DNA of 64,000 nucleotides. Origin: Flavobacterium galactosidilyticum (GTDB lineage: Bacteria > Bacteroidota > Bacteroidia > Flavobacteriales > Flavobacteriaceae). Shown here one piece after another: positions 46,303-55,900 of the stretch. The translations under genes were made by a program, and so were the position numbers. The notes below the pieces were generated by a model, which did not search any database, was not told the DNA's origin, and saw only the letters and a list, made by a program, of their open reading frames with translations. The DNA lies in NCBI RefSeq assembly GCF_020911945.1, contig NZ_CP087135.1:3128501-3192500 (forward strand). The letters run 5' to 3'. The stretch's first letter is position 1. Each line of letters opens with the position of its first letter.

Positions 46303-46773
46303 ATGATGACAAACAACGATATCTTTAAAAAACTTCGTGTAGCTTTAATGCTTCGTGACGATCAAATAGTTGAAATATTAGAACTGGTAGATTTTAGAAT
46401 CACTAAATCAGAATTAGGTGCTTTTTTCCGTGATGAAAAACATGAAAACTATATGGAATGTGGTGACCAAGTGTTGCGTAATTTCCTAAATGCATTAGTA
46501 ATTCATTTACGTGGAACAAAAGAAAACCCGAAAAATCCAAACGATGTTTTAGCCAAACATAAAGCACAAATCCCTGCAAAAGAAGGATCAAAAGACAGAC
46601 CTGAATTTAAGGCAAAACCAAGAGACGAAGAAAAGTCAAGAGGAGATGAAGCGCCTTCAAAATCAAGACCTGCGACAAAAAACACTTCTAAAAAGCAATA
46701 CCCAAAAGGGAATTCAAAACCTCAAGTTGTAGAGAAAGTGAAATTTAACTTCGGTAAGAATAAAAAATCATAA
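46303..46773 (+). CDS. DUF1456 family protein with charged tail
   Basis: A 156-residue protein (start at the first of two consecutive ATG codons). The N-terminal about 70 residues match one DUF1456 unit: NDIFKKLRVALMLRDDQIVEILELVDFRITKSELGAFFRDE...YMECGDQVLRNFLNALVIHLRG. E. coli YehS has two units, whereas here the second is replaced by a lysine/proline/glutamate-rich low-complexity tail, ending in KVKFNFGKNKKS. Such basic tails often bind nucleic acid, but no function is established for the family. The next gene starts 2 bp after its stop. Confidence 0.85.
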   Translation: MMTNNDIFKKLRVALMLRDDQIVEILELVDFRITKSELGAFFRDEKHENYMECGDQVLRNFLNALVIHLRGTKENPKNPNDVLAKHKAQIPAKEGSKDRPEFKAKPRDEEKSRGDEAPSKSRPATKNTSKKQYPKGNSKPQVVEKVKFNFGKNKKS

Positions 46774-46775
46774 GC

Positions 46776-47432
46776 GTGAAAACGGCATTGGTAATTGGTA
46801 GTACTGGTTTAATAGGTTCACATCTATTGAATTTACTTTTAGAAAGCTCCCAGTACGATAAAGTAGTCACTTTCGTAAAAAGAGATACAGGAATAACGCA
46901 TCCAAAATTAAGGCAACACATCATTGATTTTGACAAGCCGGAAACCTACAAGGAATTAGTTTTTGGTGATGATTTCTTTTGTACTATTGGTACCACTATC
47001 AAAAATGCAGGAAGCCAACAGGCTTTTAGAAAAGTTGATTTTGAATACCCAAAACAGTTTGCCAGATTTGCGTTACTAAATAAAGTGAAACACTATTTGA
47101 TTATTTCATCTCTTGGTGCTGATGCAAAATCCGGAAACTTCTATTTGAAAACCAAAGGAGAAATTCAAGATTTACTTAAAGATTGTAATTTCGAAAGTGT
47201 GTCTGTATTGCAACCTTCATTGCTATTAGGAGATCGAACTGAATTCAGATTCGGAGAAAAAGTAGGTGGTTTTTTCATGAAAATGCTTCCTTTTTTATTC
47301 TTTGGGAATTTAAAAAAATACAAACCTATTGAAAGTACAACAGTAGCTAAAGCTCTTTTAAAAATTGCTCAAAATAACAACAAAGGTTTCAAAATATACG
47401 AATCAGATCTGATTCAAGAAATTGGAGAATAA
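46776..47432 (+). CDS. NAD(P)-binding oxidoreductase-like protein (atypical SDR)
   Basis: A 218-residue atypical short-chain dehydrogenase. The Rossmann motif is VIGSTGLIGSHLLNLLL; other markers are FCTIGTTIKNAGSQQAFRKVDFEYP, YLIISSLGAD and VLQPSLLLGDRTEFR, similar to the HTATIP2/YbjT-like group. The typical SDR active-site YxxxK is replaced by FYLKTKGE (Y-x-K-x-K-G). It uses a GTG start at 46776, two bases after the DUF1456 stop, indicating translational coupling. The substrate is unknown. A terminator hairpin follows. Confidence 0.85.
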   Translation: MKTALVIGSTGLIGSHLLNLLLESSQYDKVVTFVKRDTGITHPKLRQHIIDFDKPETYKELVFGDDFFCTIGTTIKNAGSQQAFRKVDFEYPKQFARFALLNKVKHYLIISSLGADAKSGNFYLKTKGEIQDLLKDCNFESVSVLQPSLLLGDRTEFRFGEKVGGFFMKMLPFLFFGNLKKYKPIESTTVAKALLKIAQNNNKGFKIYESDLIQEIGE

Positions 47433-47441
47433 CTGAAAATC

Positions 47442-47470
47442 AAAATCCTGTTCCTAGCGAGCAGGATTTT
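47442..47470 (+). terminator. Intrinsic terminator
   Basis: AAAATCCTG/CAGGATTTT stem with an 11-nt loop and following T-run. Confidence 0.8.
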
Positions 47471-47476
47471 TTTTGT

Positions 47477-47484
47477 TATATTTG
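47477..47484 (+). promoter_or_regulatory. -7 box (TATATTTG) for the endonuclease/exonuclease/phosphatase gene
   Basis: An exact TAnnTTTG match directly after the preceding terminator and 18 bp before the ATG at 47503; it excludes the ORF start at 47473. Confidence 0.65.
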
Positions 47485-47502
47485 AAAAGAGTAAAAAATA
47501 AT

Positions 47503-48195
47503 ATGAGAATAGTAAACTGGAATTGCAACGGTGCATTTAGAAAGAAATTTAGTTTGCTTCAACAATTCGATGCTGATATTATTGTAATTCAAGAATGTGA
47601 AAATCCTGAAAGATCAAATGATAAATTGTATAAGGAATGGGCAACTAACTTTATCTGGATTGGAGAAAATAAAAACAAAGGACTTGGAATATTCTGCAAA
47701 GACTCTTTAAAACTTTCAAATAATAATTGGGAAACAAATGAACTTAAGTATTTTATTTCTGCGACTATTAATGAAGATTTTAATATAATAGGATTATGGA
47801 ATCATCATGCAAACTCACCTACTTTTGGCTATATAGGACAGTTTTGGAAATACTTACAAATCAATAAATCATTAATGCAAAAAACTTTAATTGTTGGTGA
47901 CTTCAATAGTAATAAAATTTGGGATAAGTGGGATAGATGGTGGAATCACACCGATGTAGTAAGGGAATTAGAAGAGCTAGGAATTAGAAGTTTATACCAC
48001 GAATATTTTAACGAAGAACAAGGCGAAGAAAAAACTCCAACTTTTTATTTGCAGAAAAACAGTTTAAAACCATATCATATTGATTATGTATTTGCAGATA
48101 AAAAACTTTTCGAAAGCGCAAAAAAATTTGAAATTGGAGAAAAGAATAAATGGTCAGAATGGAGTGATCATATGCCTATATTAATTGAACTATAA
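47503..48195 (+). CDS. Endonuclease/exonuclease/phosphatase family protein
   Basis: A 230-residue protein with the fold shared by exonuclease III, DNase I and phosphatases. Motifs in order: MRIVNWNCNGAFRKK (Asn), IIVIQECE (Glu metal ligand), GLWNHHAN, LIVGDFNSNKIWD (Asp-x-Asn), YHIDYVFADK and WSDHMPILIEL (the C-terminal Asp-His). All catalytic motifs are intact. There is no signal peptide, so it is cytosolic. Its substrate may be DNA, RNA or a phosphoester. It begins after a terminator and its own promoter; a small secreted protein gene follows 30 bp downstream. Confidence 0.85.
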   Translation: MRIVNWNCNGAFRKKFSLLQQFDADIIVIQECENPERSNDKLYKEWATNFIWIGENKNKGLGIFCKDSLKLSNNNWETNELKYFISATINEDFNIIGLWNHHANSPTFGYIGQFWKYLQINKSLMQKTLIVGDFNSNKIWDKWDRWWNHTDVVRELEELGIRSLYHEYFNEEQGEEKTPTFYLQKNSLKPYHIDYVFADKKLFESAKKFEIGEKNKWSEWSDHMPILIEL

Positions 48196-48225
48196 TTTGT
48201 AAATAGAAACAAAATAATTTAAAAA

Positions 48226-48747
48226 ATGAAACCATTCCTAACCAGCGTAATTTTATCGATAACATCATTATTTTTCGGACAGGCTAATAAAAGCAACGAA
48301 GCGGCTTATCTACTTGATTATAAATTAGTTTCGCAGAAAACAATAAGCTACATAAGTCCTGATGAAATAGACTCCGTAAATGTCAAAAAGAACGATACCA
48401 TAATTAATAACAAGCACTTTTCTGGGGTACTTTACGTCACTACTAAAAATCGAGATAAATTTGATTTTTTAAATTTAGAACAAATCAAAAATGATTTTAC
48501 TTCTATTAAAAAAAGTGACGTGGTCTATATGATAAATGGCGATTTTATCAAAGAAGACCTAAAGGCTATCTTATTAGATCGCAATTATATTTTAAAAGTT
48601 GAAGTTACAAATTCAAACGATTTTTACAATTTAAGAGAAAGCAATACTAAATTTGATATCATCAATATCTTAGGGAAAACAAAAGAAAATTTAGATGCAA
48701 AAAACAACATTATTTTAAGAGGTCACGAAGCAATTGGGGTTAAATAG
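48226..48747 (+). CDS. Small secreted protein of unknown function
   Basis: A 173-residue protein with a signal peptide (MKPFLTSVILSITSLFFGQ). The mature part is a mixed alpha/beta sequence with DSVNVKKNDTIINNKHFSGVLYVTTKNRDKFDFLNLEQIKND and KEDLKAILLDRNYILKVEVTNSNDF. I do not recognise it. The pattern of an SGxxYVTTKxR-like strand followed by a linker recalls the short TonB-plug-like domain of some Bacteroidetes secreted proteins, but that is a weak resemblance. The gene is 30 bp after the EEP gene, probably co-transcribed. Confidence 0.6.
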   Translation: MKPFLTSVILSITSLFFGQANKSNEAAYLLDYKLVSQKTISYISPDEIDSVNVKKNDTIINNKHFSGVLYVTTKNRDKFDFLNLEQIKNDFTSIKKSDVVYMINGDFIKEDLKAILLDRNYILKVEVTNSNDFYNLRESNTKFDIINILGKTKENLDAKNNIILRGHEAIGVK

Positions 48748-48755
48748 AATGTAAT

Positions 48756-50321
48756 TTAAGAACTACAACTCAACATCGAGCACCCAACTTTATCTCTAGC
48801 CCAATCAGGTCTTTTAGCAAACCACTTTTGGAAATCAAGTTGCTCATCATACGGTTTTTTAAGCATTTCGAATAGTTCATTTAGCAACGAATAATCTCCT
48901 TTATCAGCATCATCAATACACAATTGCGTCATATAATTCCGCAATACATATTTAGGATTTACAGCATTCATTTTATCTTTTCTGTCTAAGTCGGATTGTG
49001 TTTGCTCGTTGATTCTAAAATTATAAATTTCAAACCAATCGTACCAATCTTTTAAGATTGTTTCATTCAAATCTTTTTCGTTATAAAAAGCATCTCTTAT
49101 TGTATCAAAAGATTCAGAAACTGAATTTTCTTTATTCACGTTGCTCAAATTTCTAAAGAAAATAGTCATATCTATTTCTTCTTTTTCAAGCAATTCAGTC
49201 AAACGGTTCACTAAAAACAGATCATCATCAAGTTTGTCTTGTAAGCCAAGCTTATTTTGCATCATATTTAAGTATTCCTTTTCATAATCAGAAGCATAAG
49301 CATTTAAAATAGCTTCAAGTGGTTTAGCATCATTGATGAGTGGATACAAAGCGTTCGCTAATTGGTATAAATTCCAAAGCGCAATTTCAGGTTGGTTCCC
49401 AAAACGGTATCTTTTATGTTGGTTATCCGTAGTATTTGGCGTCCAATTAGAATTATAATCTTCTAGCCAACCGTAAGGTCCGTAATCTATCGTTATGCCA
49501 TGAATGGACATATTATCCGTATTCATAACGCCATGGACGAAACCAACACGTTGCCATTCGACTATCATCTTGAGCGTATTTTGGGTAACTTCTTGGAAAA
49601 AGGCCAAATATTTTTCGACTCCTTCCACTTTAATATGATGAAAATGATGCTTGATAGTAAAATCTGCCAATAATCTGAGATTTACAAGATCTTCTCTAGA
49701 AGCAAATAATTCAAAACTACCAAAACGAATAAAAGAAGGAGCCACTCTACAAACGATAGCGCCTTTTTCGTAGGCAGGATTTCCATTATACAATACATCA
49801 CGAAGGACTTGGTCACCAGAAAGCATCAACGAAAGCGAACGTGTGGTAGGAACGCCTAAATAATGCATCGCTTCGGCGCACAAATACTCACGAATAGAAG
49901 AACGCAAAACGGCAAAACCATCTGCTGTTCTGGAATATGGCGTAGGCCCTGCTCCTTTTAGTTGCAAAGTGTATGACTTATTTTCATGAAAAACTTCGGT
50001 AAGATTGATCGCACGTCCATCACCCAATTGTCCAGCCCAATTCCCGAATTGATGTCCAGCATAACCCAAAGCATACGGTTTCGTGCCTGAGTAAATTGTA
50101 TTTCCTGAAAAAATATTTAAAAATTCAGTTGAAAATATATCTTCTTGGGATAATCCTAAAGAACTAGCCACTTCCTCTGAAGCATGAATTAGTGACGGAT
50201 TTGAGGGCTTTTTGGGTAAAACAAAGGAATAACAAGCTTGCTCGACTTGTCTTGGAATATTTATCTCGCTAGAGTCAGCAGGTAATTCTGTAGTAAAATT
50301 ATTTTTTATATGAAGTTTCAT
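48756..50321 (-). CDS. selO: Protein adenylyltransferase SelO (YdiU family)
   Basis: A 521-residue pseudokinase-fold enzyme that transfers AMP to protein hydroxyl groups. Markers: GHQFGNWAGQLGDGRAINLTEV, LQLKGAGPTPYSRTADGFAVLRSSIREYLCAEAMHYLGVPTTRSLSL, the metal-binding HGVMNTDNMSIHG and IDYGPYGWLEDYN. The C-terminus ends CSMLSCSS, the conserved redox cysteine motif that is selenocysteine in animals and cysteine here. Known: SelO AMPylates metabolic and redox proteins during oxidative stress. It is transcribed alone on the minus strand with its own promoter. Confidence 0.96.
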   Translation of the reverse strand: MKLHIKNNFTTELPADSSEINIPRQVEQACYSFVLPKKPSNPSLIHASEEVASSLGLSQEDIFSTEFLNIFSGNTIYSGTKPYALGYAGHQFGNWAGQLGDGRAINLTEVFHENKSYTLQLKGAGPTPYSRTADGFAVLRSSIREYLCAEAMHYLGVPTTRSLSLMLSGDQVLRDVLYNGNPAYEKGAIVCRVAPSFIRFGSFELFASREDLVNLRLLADFTIKHHFHHIKVEGVEKYLAFFQEVTQNTLKMIVEWQRVGFVHGVMNTDNMSIHGITIDYGPYGWLEDYNSNWTPNTTDNQHKRYRFGNQPEIALWNLYQLANALYPLINDAKPLEAILNAYASDYEKEYLNMMQNKLGLQDKLDDDLFLVNRLTELLEKEEIDMTIFFRNLSNVNKENSVSESFDTIRDAFYNEKDLNETILKDWYDWFEIYNFRINEQTQSDLDRKDKMNAVNPKYVLRNYMTQLCIDDADKGDYSLLNELFEMLKKPYDEQLDFQKWFAKRPDWARDKVGCSMLSCSS

Positions 50322-50353
50322 TTGATAGCAGAATAATTAAGATCAGTACCATA

Positions 50354-50361
50354 CAAAGGTA
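50354..50361 (-). promoter_or_regulatory. -7 box (TACCTTTG on minus strand) for selO
   Basis: An exact TAnnTTTG match on the minus strand, 32 bp before the selO start codon. Confidence 0.6.
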
Positions 50362-50530
50362 TTGGATACATTAGACATATTTGAATTCTTATGATAACTT
50401 TATTCTATAACCAAAGCCGATTTATTTATAAAGATCTTGGAAGTAAACACAACGATTTTCAATAGTTTTATAAGAATAATACACCAAAAAAATAAACTGT
50501 TAAGTATTAAAATATTTACTTTTAATCTTT

Positions 50531-50538
50531 TACATTTG
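50531..50538 (+). promoter_or_regulatory. -7 box (TACATTTG) for the lipoprotein gene
   Basis: An exact TAnnTTTG match, 54 bp before the start at 50593. Confidence 0.55.
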
Positions 50539-50592
50539 CCAACATAACATTTTTTTTTACAAAAAAACATTTCATTTCAAAATCACTTATTT

Positions 50593-51243
50593 ATGAAAAA
50601 AGCTTTTTTATATCTTTCGGTAGTCGCACTAGTAGGAACGCTTTCTTGCAAAAAAGAAGTAACGGAAAATAAAATTAAAACAGACAGCGTAACTGTAATT
50701 ACTGATTCAGTAAAAACAGATAAAAAAACTACAGCAATTGATCCTGATCCAAATGATACTATACCAGCCACTCAATACGGAATTAATTCTTCTAGTTTAA
50801 AAACTGCAAATTTGGTTCGTTCCACATTACAAAAGCTTTTTAAGGAAGATTTAGAAAAAAAATGGATTAATGAAACCAGTAGAAAATTTATTTTCTTTGA
50901 ATATGATTTGAATGATGACGGAAAAAAAGAAATTCTGGTTGGACTAACCGGATCTTATTTCTGCGGCTCAGGCGGTTGTACACAATATATATTAGACAAC
51001 CAAGGTAATGTAATTTCAAAATTTACCGTTGCGGATAGTCCGGTTATAATTAACACTCATAAATCCAGTGGTTGGAAAGACCTAATTATTTATAGTGCTG
51101 GTAAAAATAGGTTGGTGCAATTTAATGGTAAAAAATACCCTTCTAACCCTTCGTTACAAGCCGAATTCAATATGATTCCAGGTGATGATTTACCAAGAGC
51201 ATTAAACTTTATTAACGAACCCTATCCATGGTTTCTATTTTAA
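50593..51243 (+). CDS. Uncharacterised lipoprotein with VCBS-like repeat
   Basis: A 216-residue lipoprotein (signal MKKAFLYLSVVALVGTLSC with lipobox Cys at about residue 19), then a charged, Thr/Lys/Asp-rich linker (residues about 20-60). A C-terminal domain carries FEYDLNDDGKKEILVGLTGSYFCGSGGCTQYILDN (D-x-N-x-D-G-x-x-E calcium-binding pattern) and two cysteines that may form a disulfide. The end is YPWFLF. It resembles lipoproteins with an FG-GAP/VCBS-like motif but cannot be placed in a named family. It has its own promoter and shares a bidirectional terminator with sucC. Confidence 0.7.
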   Translation: MKKAFLYLSVVALVGTLSCKKEVTENKIKTDSVTVITDSVKTDKKTTAIDPDPNDTIPATQYGINSSSLKTANLVRSTLQKLFKEDLEKKWINETSRKFIFFEYDLNDDGKKEILVGLTGSYFCGSGGCTQYILDNQGNVISKFTVADSPVIINTHKSSGWKDLIIYSAGKNRLVQFNGKKYPSNPSLQAEFNMIPGDDLPRALNFINEPYPWFLF

Positions 51244-51293
51244 TTGAATCTGCTCTAAAATCAGTTATTAAATTTTAATACTATAAATCCAAA

Positions 51294-51324
51294 AAAAATC
51301 CTGAGCTTTCACTCAGGATTTTTT
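51294..51324. terminator. Bidirectional terminator between lipoprotein gene and sucC
   Basis: AAAAAATCCTGAG/CTCAGGATTTTTT with a 6-nt loop; A-run and T-run flanks suit termination on both strands. Confidence 0.88.
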
Positions 51325-51343
51325 AATATATAACAATTTATAA

Positions 51344-52537
51344 TTAAGAAAGAGCAGCTTTTACTTGGTCTGCAGCTTCTTGAAATTCAACAGCAGATAA
51401 AATTGGCATTCCTGAATTATCAATTAATTCTTTAGCAATAGCTGCATTAGTACCTTGTAAACGTACAATGATTGGCACTTTTATAGCATCTCCCATATTT
51501 TTGTATGCATCAACAACTCCTTGTGCCACACGGTCACAACGAACGATTCCACCAAAAATATTGATTAAGATTGCTTTTACGTTTTGATCTTTTAAAATAA
51601 TACGGAAAGCAGTTTCAACACGTTTTGCATCAGCAGTTCCACCTACATCAAGGAAGTTTGCAGGTTCAAAACCAGCATACTTGATTAAATCCATAGTTGC
51701 CATCGCTAAACCAGCTCCGTTCACCATACATCCTACTGTACCATCAAGATCAACATAGTTTAAACCTACTTCTTTAGCTTCAACTTCGATTGGGTTCTCC
51801 TCACGAATGTCACGCATATCAGCATATTTCTTTTGTCTGTATAAAGCATTATCATCGATATTTACTTTAGCATCTACAGCCATAATTTTATTATCAGATG
51901 TTTTTAAAACCGGGTTGATTTCAAACATCGAAGCATCAGATCCAATATACGCATTGTATAAAGAGTCGATGAATTTCACCATTTCTTTGAAAGCATTTCC
52001 AGAAAGACCTAAGTTAAAAGCAATTCTTCTTGCTTGAAAACCTTGTAATCCTACCGCAGGGTCAACTTCTTCAGTAAAGATTAAGTGTGGTGTGTGTTCT
52101 GCTACTTCTTCAATATCCATTCCACCTTCAGTAGAATACATAATCATATTACGTCCTGTAGCTCTGTTTAACAGTACAGAAACATAAAACTCAGAAGTTT
52201 CACTTTCACCTGGATAGTAAACATCCTCAGCGATTAAAACTTTATGCACTCTTTTACCTTCAGCAGATGTTTGAGGCGTAATCAATTGCATTCCGATAAT
52301 TTGCTCTGAAATTTCTTCTACTTGTTGTAAGTTTTTGGCAAGTTTAACTCCACCACCTTTTCCACGTCCACCTGCATGAACTTGGGCTTTTACAACATAC
52401 CAACTTGTACCTGTTTCGATAGTTAATTGTTTTGCAGCAGCAACGGCTTCTACTGGGTTATTTGCAACGATTCCGCGTTGAATGCGAACTCCGTAACTTG
52501 CTAAAATCTCTTTTCCTTGATATTCGTGTATGTTCAT
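51344..52537 (-). CDS. sucC: Succinate-CoA ligase (ADP-forming) beta subunit
   Basis: A 397-residue TCA-cycle enzyme subunit forming ATP from succinyl-CoA. Markers: NIHEYQGKEILASYGVRI, the ATP-grasp core VVKAQVHAGGRGKGGGVK, IEEVAEHTPH, FEINPVLKT, MVNGAGLAMATMDLI, ANFLDVGGTADA and ILINIFGGIVRCDRVA. The length is normal. The alpha subunit gene sucD is not adjacent, so the two subunits are encoded apart here, as I recall in other Flavobacteria. It is monocistronic with promoter and terminator. It provides energy and intermediates that link to icd and gltBD in the window. Confidence 0.97.
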   Translation of the reverse strand: MNIHEYQGKEILASYGVRIQRGIVANNPVEAVAAAKQLTIETGTSWYVVKAQVHAGGRGKGGGVKLAKNLQQVEEISEQIIGMQLITPQTSAEGKRVHKVLIAEDVYYPGESETSEFYVSVLLNRATGRNMIMYSTEGGMDIEEVAEHTPHLIFTEEVDPAVGLQGFQARRIAFNLGLSGNAFKEMVKFIDSLYNAYIGSDASMFEINPVLKTSDNKIMAVDAKVNIDDNALYRQKKYADMRDIREENPIEVEAKEVGLNYVDLDGTVGCMVNGAGLAMATMDLIKYAGFEPANFLDVGGTADAKRVETAFRIILKDQNVKAILINIFGGIVRCDRVAQGVVDAYKNMGDAIKVPIIVRLQGTNAAIAKELIDNSGMPILSAVEFQEAADQVKAALS

Positions 52538-52586
52538 AATATAGAATTTGTCTGGCTTCTGAATTTATTTCAGTTTAAAAGTGCGA

Positions 52587-52594
52587 CAAAAATA
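52587..52594 (-). promoter_or_regulatory. -7 box (TATTTTTG on minus strand) for sucC
   Basis: An exact TAnnTTTG match on the minus strand, about 50 bp before the sucC start codon. Confidence 0.55.
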
Positions 52595-52938
52595 GCAAAA
52601 TTCATCTGAATAGAGAAATGTTTTACACTTAAAAAATTTTAATAATGTTCATTGAGACAATTAGGATCGATTTTATACTTTATACTGTAAATCGAAAGCA
52701 AATTGTCAATTTTATCAGCATTACAAAAACTAACTATAACGATTGAGTTATAATAGCTGAAGCCACATCAGTAAAAGGATTGATACTATTTCTTATATCG
52801 AAAAAAAGAAAAATTATTGATTTGTCAATTACAAAGTATCAAAATTATTTAATTATCATTTCAGGTGTGATTTTCTAATACTATTATAAAAATGCGATTT
52901 TAATCGACTAAATGATAAATTAAATTCAGCAAAACCTT

Positions 52939-52946
52939 TATTTTTG
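52939..52946 (+). promoter_or_regulatory. -7 box (TATTTTTG) for gltBD
   Basis: An exact TAnnTTTG match 19 bp before the gltB ATG. Confidence 0.6.
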
Positions 52947-52965
52947 TATAAAAAATACATTCACG

Positions 52966-55900
52966 ATGATAGTTAAAGCACAAGGCCTTTATTTACCGGA
53001 ATTTGAACATGATAATTGCGGAGCGGGATTCATTTGTAATTTAAATGGAATTAAGTCAAATGATATTATACACAAAGCACTCGATATTTTAATAAAACTA
53101 GAGCATCGGGGAGCGGTTAGCGCCGATGGGAGAACCGGCGATGGTGCAGGTATACTTTTTGACATTCCTCATGATTTTTTTAAGAAAGTATGTGACTTTG
53201 AACTTCCAGAAGTTAGACAATATGCCGTAGGAATGGTTTTTATGCCTAAAAGCATTAACCAAGTTGCTTTTTGTAAAACTACTTTTGAAACTGCTATAAA
53301 AAACCAAAATCTAGAAATCTTAGGATGGAGAGATGTACCGGTAGCTCCTTCTAATTTAGGGCAAATTGCAGCCGAAAAAGAACCTACTGTAAAACAAGTC
53401 TTTGTAGGCAAAAATGGCTTAGAGCTGACTGAGCAACAATTCAATGCTAAAATGTTCGCTGCTAGAAAAATTGCAGAACATGCCATTCGAAATTCAAGAA
53501 CTTCAGAAAGTCACATGTTCTATTTTTCTAGTTTTTCTACAACGACCATTATATATAAAGGATTGTTGATGCCCGAGGATATCAGTAGATATTATACTGA
53601 TTTATCAGATACTGATTTAGTTACTAGACTAGCGCTTGTTCATCAACGCTTTTCTACCAATACATTTCCTTCTTGGGAATTAGCCCAACCGTTTAGATAC
53701 ATGTGTCATAATGGTGAAATAAATACACTTCGCGGAAATATTAGCCGAATGCGCGCTCGCGAAGAACTAATGCAGAGTGAAGTTTTTGGAGAGGATCTAA
53801 AAAAATTATTCCCAATCATATTAGAAGGAAAATCAGATTCAGCGTCTATGGATATGGTAGTCGAATTATTATTGATGACTGGTCGCTCCTTACCAGAAGC
53901 CATGATGATGGTTGTGCCAGAGGCTTGGGAAAAACATCAAACAATGTCTGATGAAAAAAAAGCATTTTATGAATACAATGCTTGTATTATGGAGCCTTGG
54001 GATGGCCCCGCTTCTATTCCATTTACTGATGGTAATGTAATTGGTGCATTATTGGACAGAAATGGATTGCGTCCTTCTCGATATACATTAACGAAAAGTG
54101 GTTTTGTTATTATGTCTTCAGAAATTGGTGTTCTAGATATTAAACCAGAAGATGTAATTCAGCATGGTCGTTTAGAGCCAGGGAAAATGTTCTTAGTAGA
54201 CATGAATGAAGGCCGAATAATAGAAGATGACGAAATTAAAAATGCCATTGCAACCAAAAGACCTTATAAAAAATGGCTGGATGAGAATTTATTGCATTTA
54301 GCTAATGTCCCTTATACTAATAATGCAATCCCAACAGAAATTGTCGATTTTGAAACAAGACAACGTTTATTTGGTTACACTATCGAAGATTTAAAAACAA
54401 TTATAAATCCGATGGGAGCACAAGGTGCAGAAGCCTTGAGCTCGATGGGGAACGATACTCCATTAGCCGTTTTATCAGATCAGCCACAACTTTTATATAA
54501 TTATTTCAAACAATTATTCGCTCAAGTTACTAATCCACCTTTAGATGGAATTCGCGAAGAAATTATTACAGATATCAGTTTAGCGATTGGAGGTGATTTT
54601 AATCTTTTTGATATTGATGCCAAACAATGTAAAAAATTAAAAATCCAAAATCCAGTTATTTCAAACGAGGATTTAGATAAGTTAAGAAATATCGACCACG
54701 TTGATTTCAAATCAGTAACCATTTCTACTTTATACGATATAGAAAAAGGCGTGAACGGCTTAGAACGCGCTTTAGAACGCGCTGTGCAAGCTACATTTAA
54801 AGCAGTTTCAGAAGGATGTAATATTGTAATAATTTCAGATAGAGGAGTTAGCGAAAAAATGGCACCAATACCCATGTTACTTGCTTGTTCTTATATTCAC
54901 CATTCTCTTAATGTCCTTAAATCTCGTTCTAAATTCGGAATCATAATTGAATCCGCAGAACCTCGTGAACCACATCATTTTGCCTTACTATTTGGTTATG
55001 GAGCTAGTGCCATTAATCCTTATATGGTGAATGAAATTATTCATAACCAGATAAACCAAGGTTTTATTACAGGCATAAAAACTGATTACGCTATTAAAAA
55101 CTACAATAAAGCAATTGCAAAAGGAGTTCTGAAAATCATGAATAAAATTGGGATCTCTACCTTACATTCATACAGAGCGGCACAGATTTTTGAAATTTTA
55201 GGATTAAATAAAACATTTTCTTCTAAATATTTTCCTTACACTCCATCAAGAATTGAAGGAATTGGTTTAATGGAAATTGAAAAAGAAATCAAAAAAAGAT
55301 ATCAGAAAGCATTTCCAAATTCTGAAGTAGCGAATTTACTACCGTTGGAAATTGGAGGAATTTACAGATGGAGACGTAATGGGGAAAAACACATGTTTAA
55401 CCCAACAACTATTTCTAAACTACAACAAGCTGTACGATTAAATAGCCCAGAAAGTTATAAAGAATATGCTACTATGGTCAATGATCAAAGCGAAAATTTA
55501 ATGACAATTAGAGGTTTATTCGAATTTAATAATTTAGATCCAATTTCTATTGACGAAGTAGAACCTTGGACAGAAATTGTAAAAAAATTCAAAACTGGCG
55601 CTATGTCTTACGGGTCTATTAGTCAGGAAGCGCACGAAAATTTGGCAATAGCCATGAACAGAATTGGCGGTAAAAGTAATTCAGGAGAAGGCGGAGAAGA
55701 TCAAAGACGCTTTCAAAAAGAGGAAAACGGTGATTCTAAAAATAGCGCTATTAAGCAAGTAGCTTCGGGAAGATTTGGAGTTTCAATAAATTATTTGACT
55801 AATGCCAAAGAGATTCAAATAAAAATGGCTCAGGGTGCAAAACCTGGAGAAGGTGGTCAATTACCAGGAGAAAAAGTAGTCCCTTGGATTGCAGCAACAA

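Larger units (their letters stand above)
52538..52965. other. Divergent intergenic region, sucC / gltB
   Basis: About 430 bp, AT-rich. It contains -7 boxes at both ends (listed separately). I see no known riboswitch, repeat or small ORF with supporting evidence; its length leaves room for operators controlling gltBD and sucC. Confidence 0.5.
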
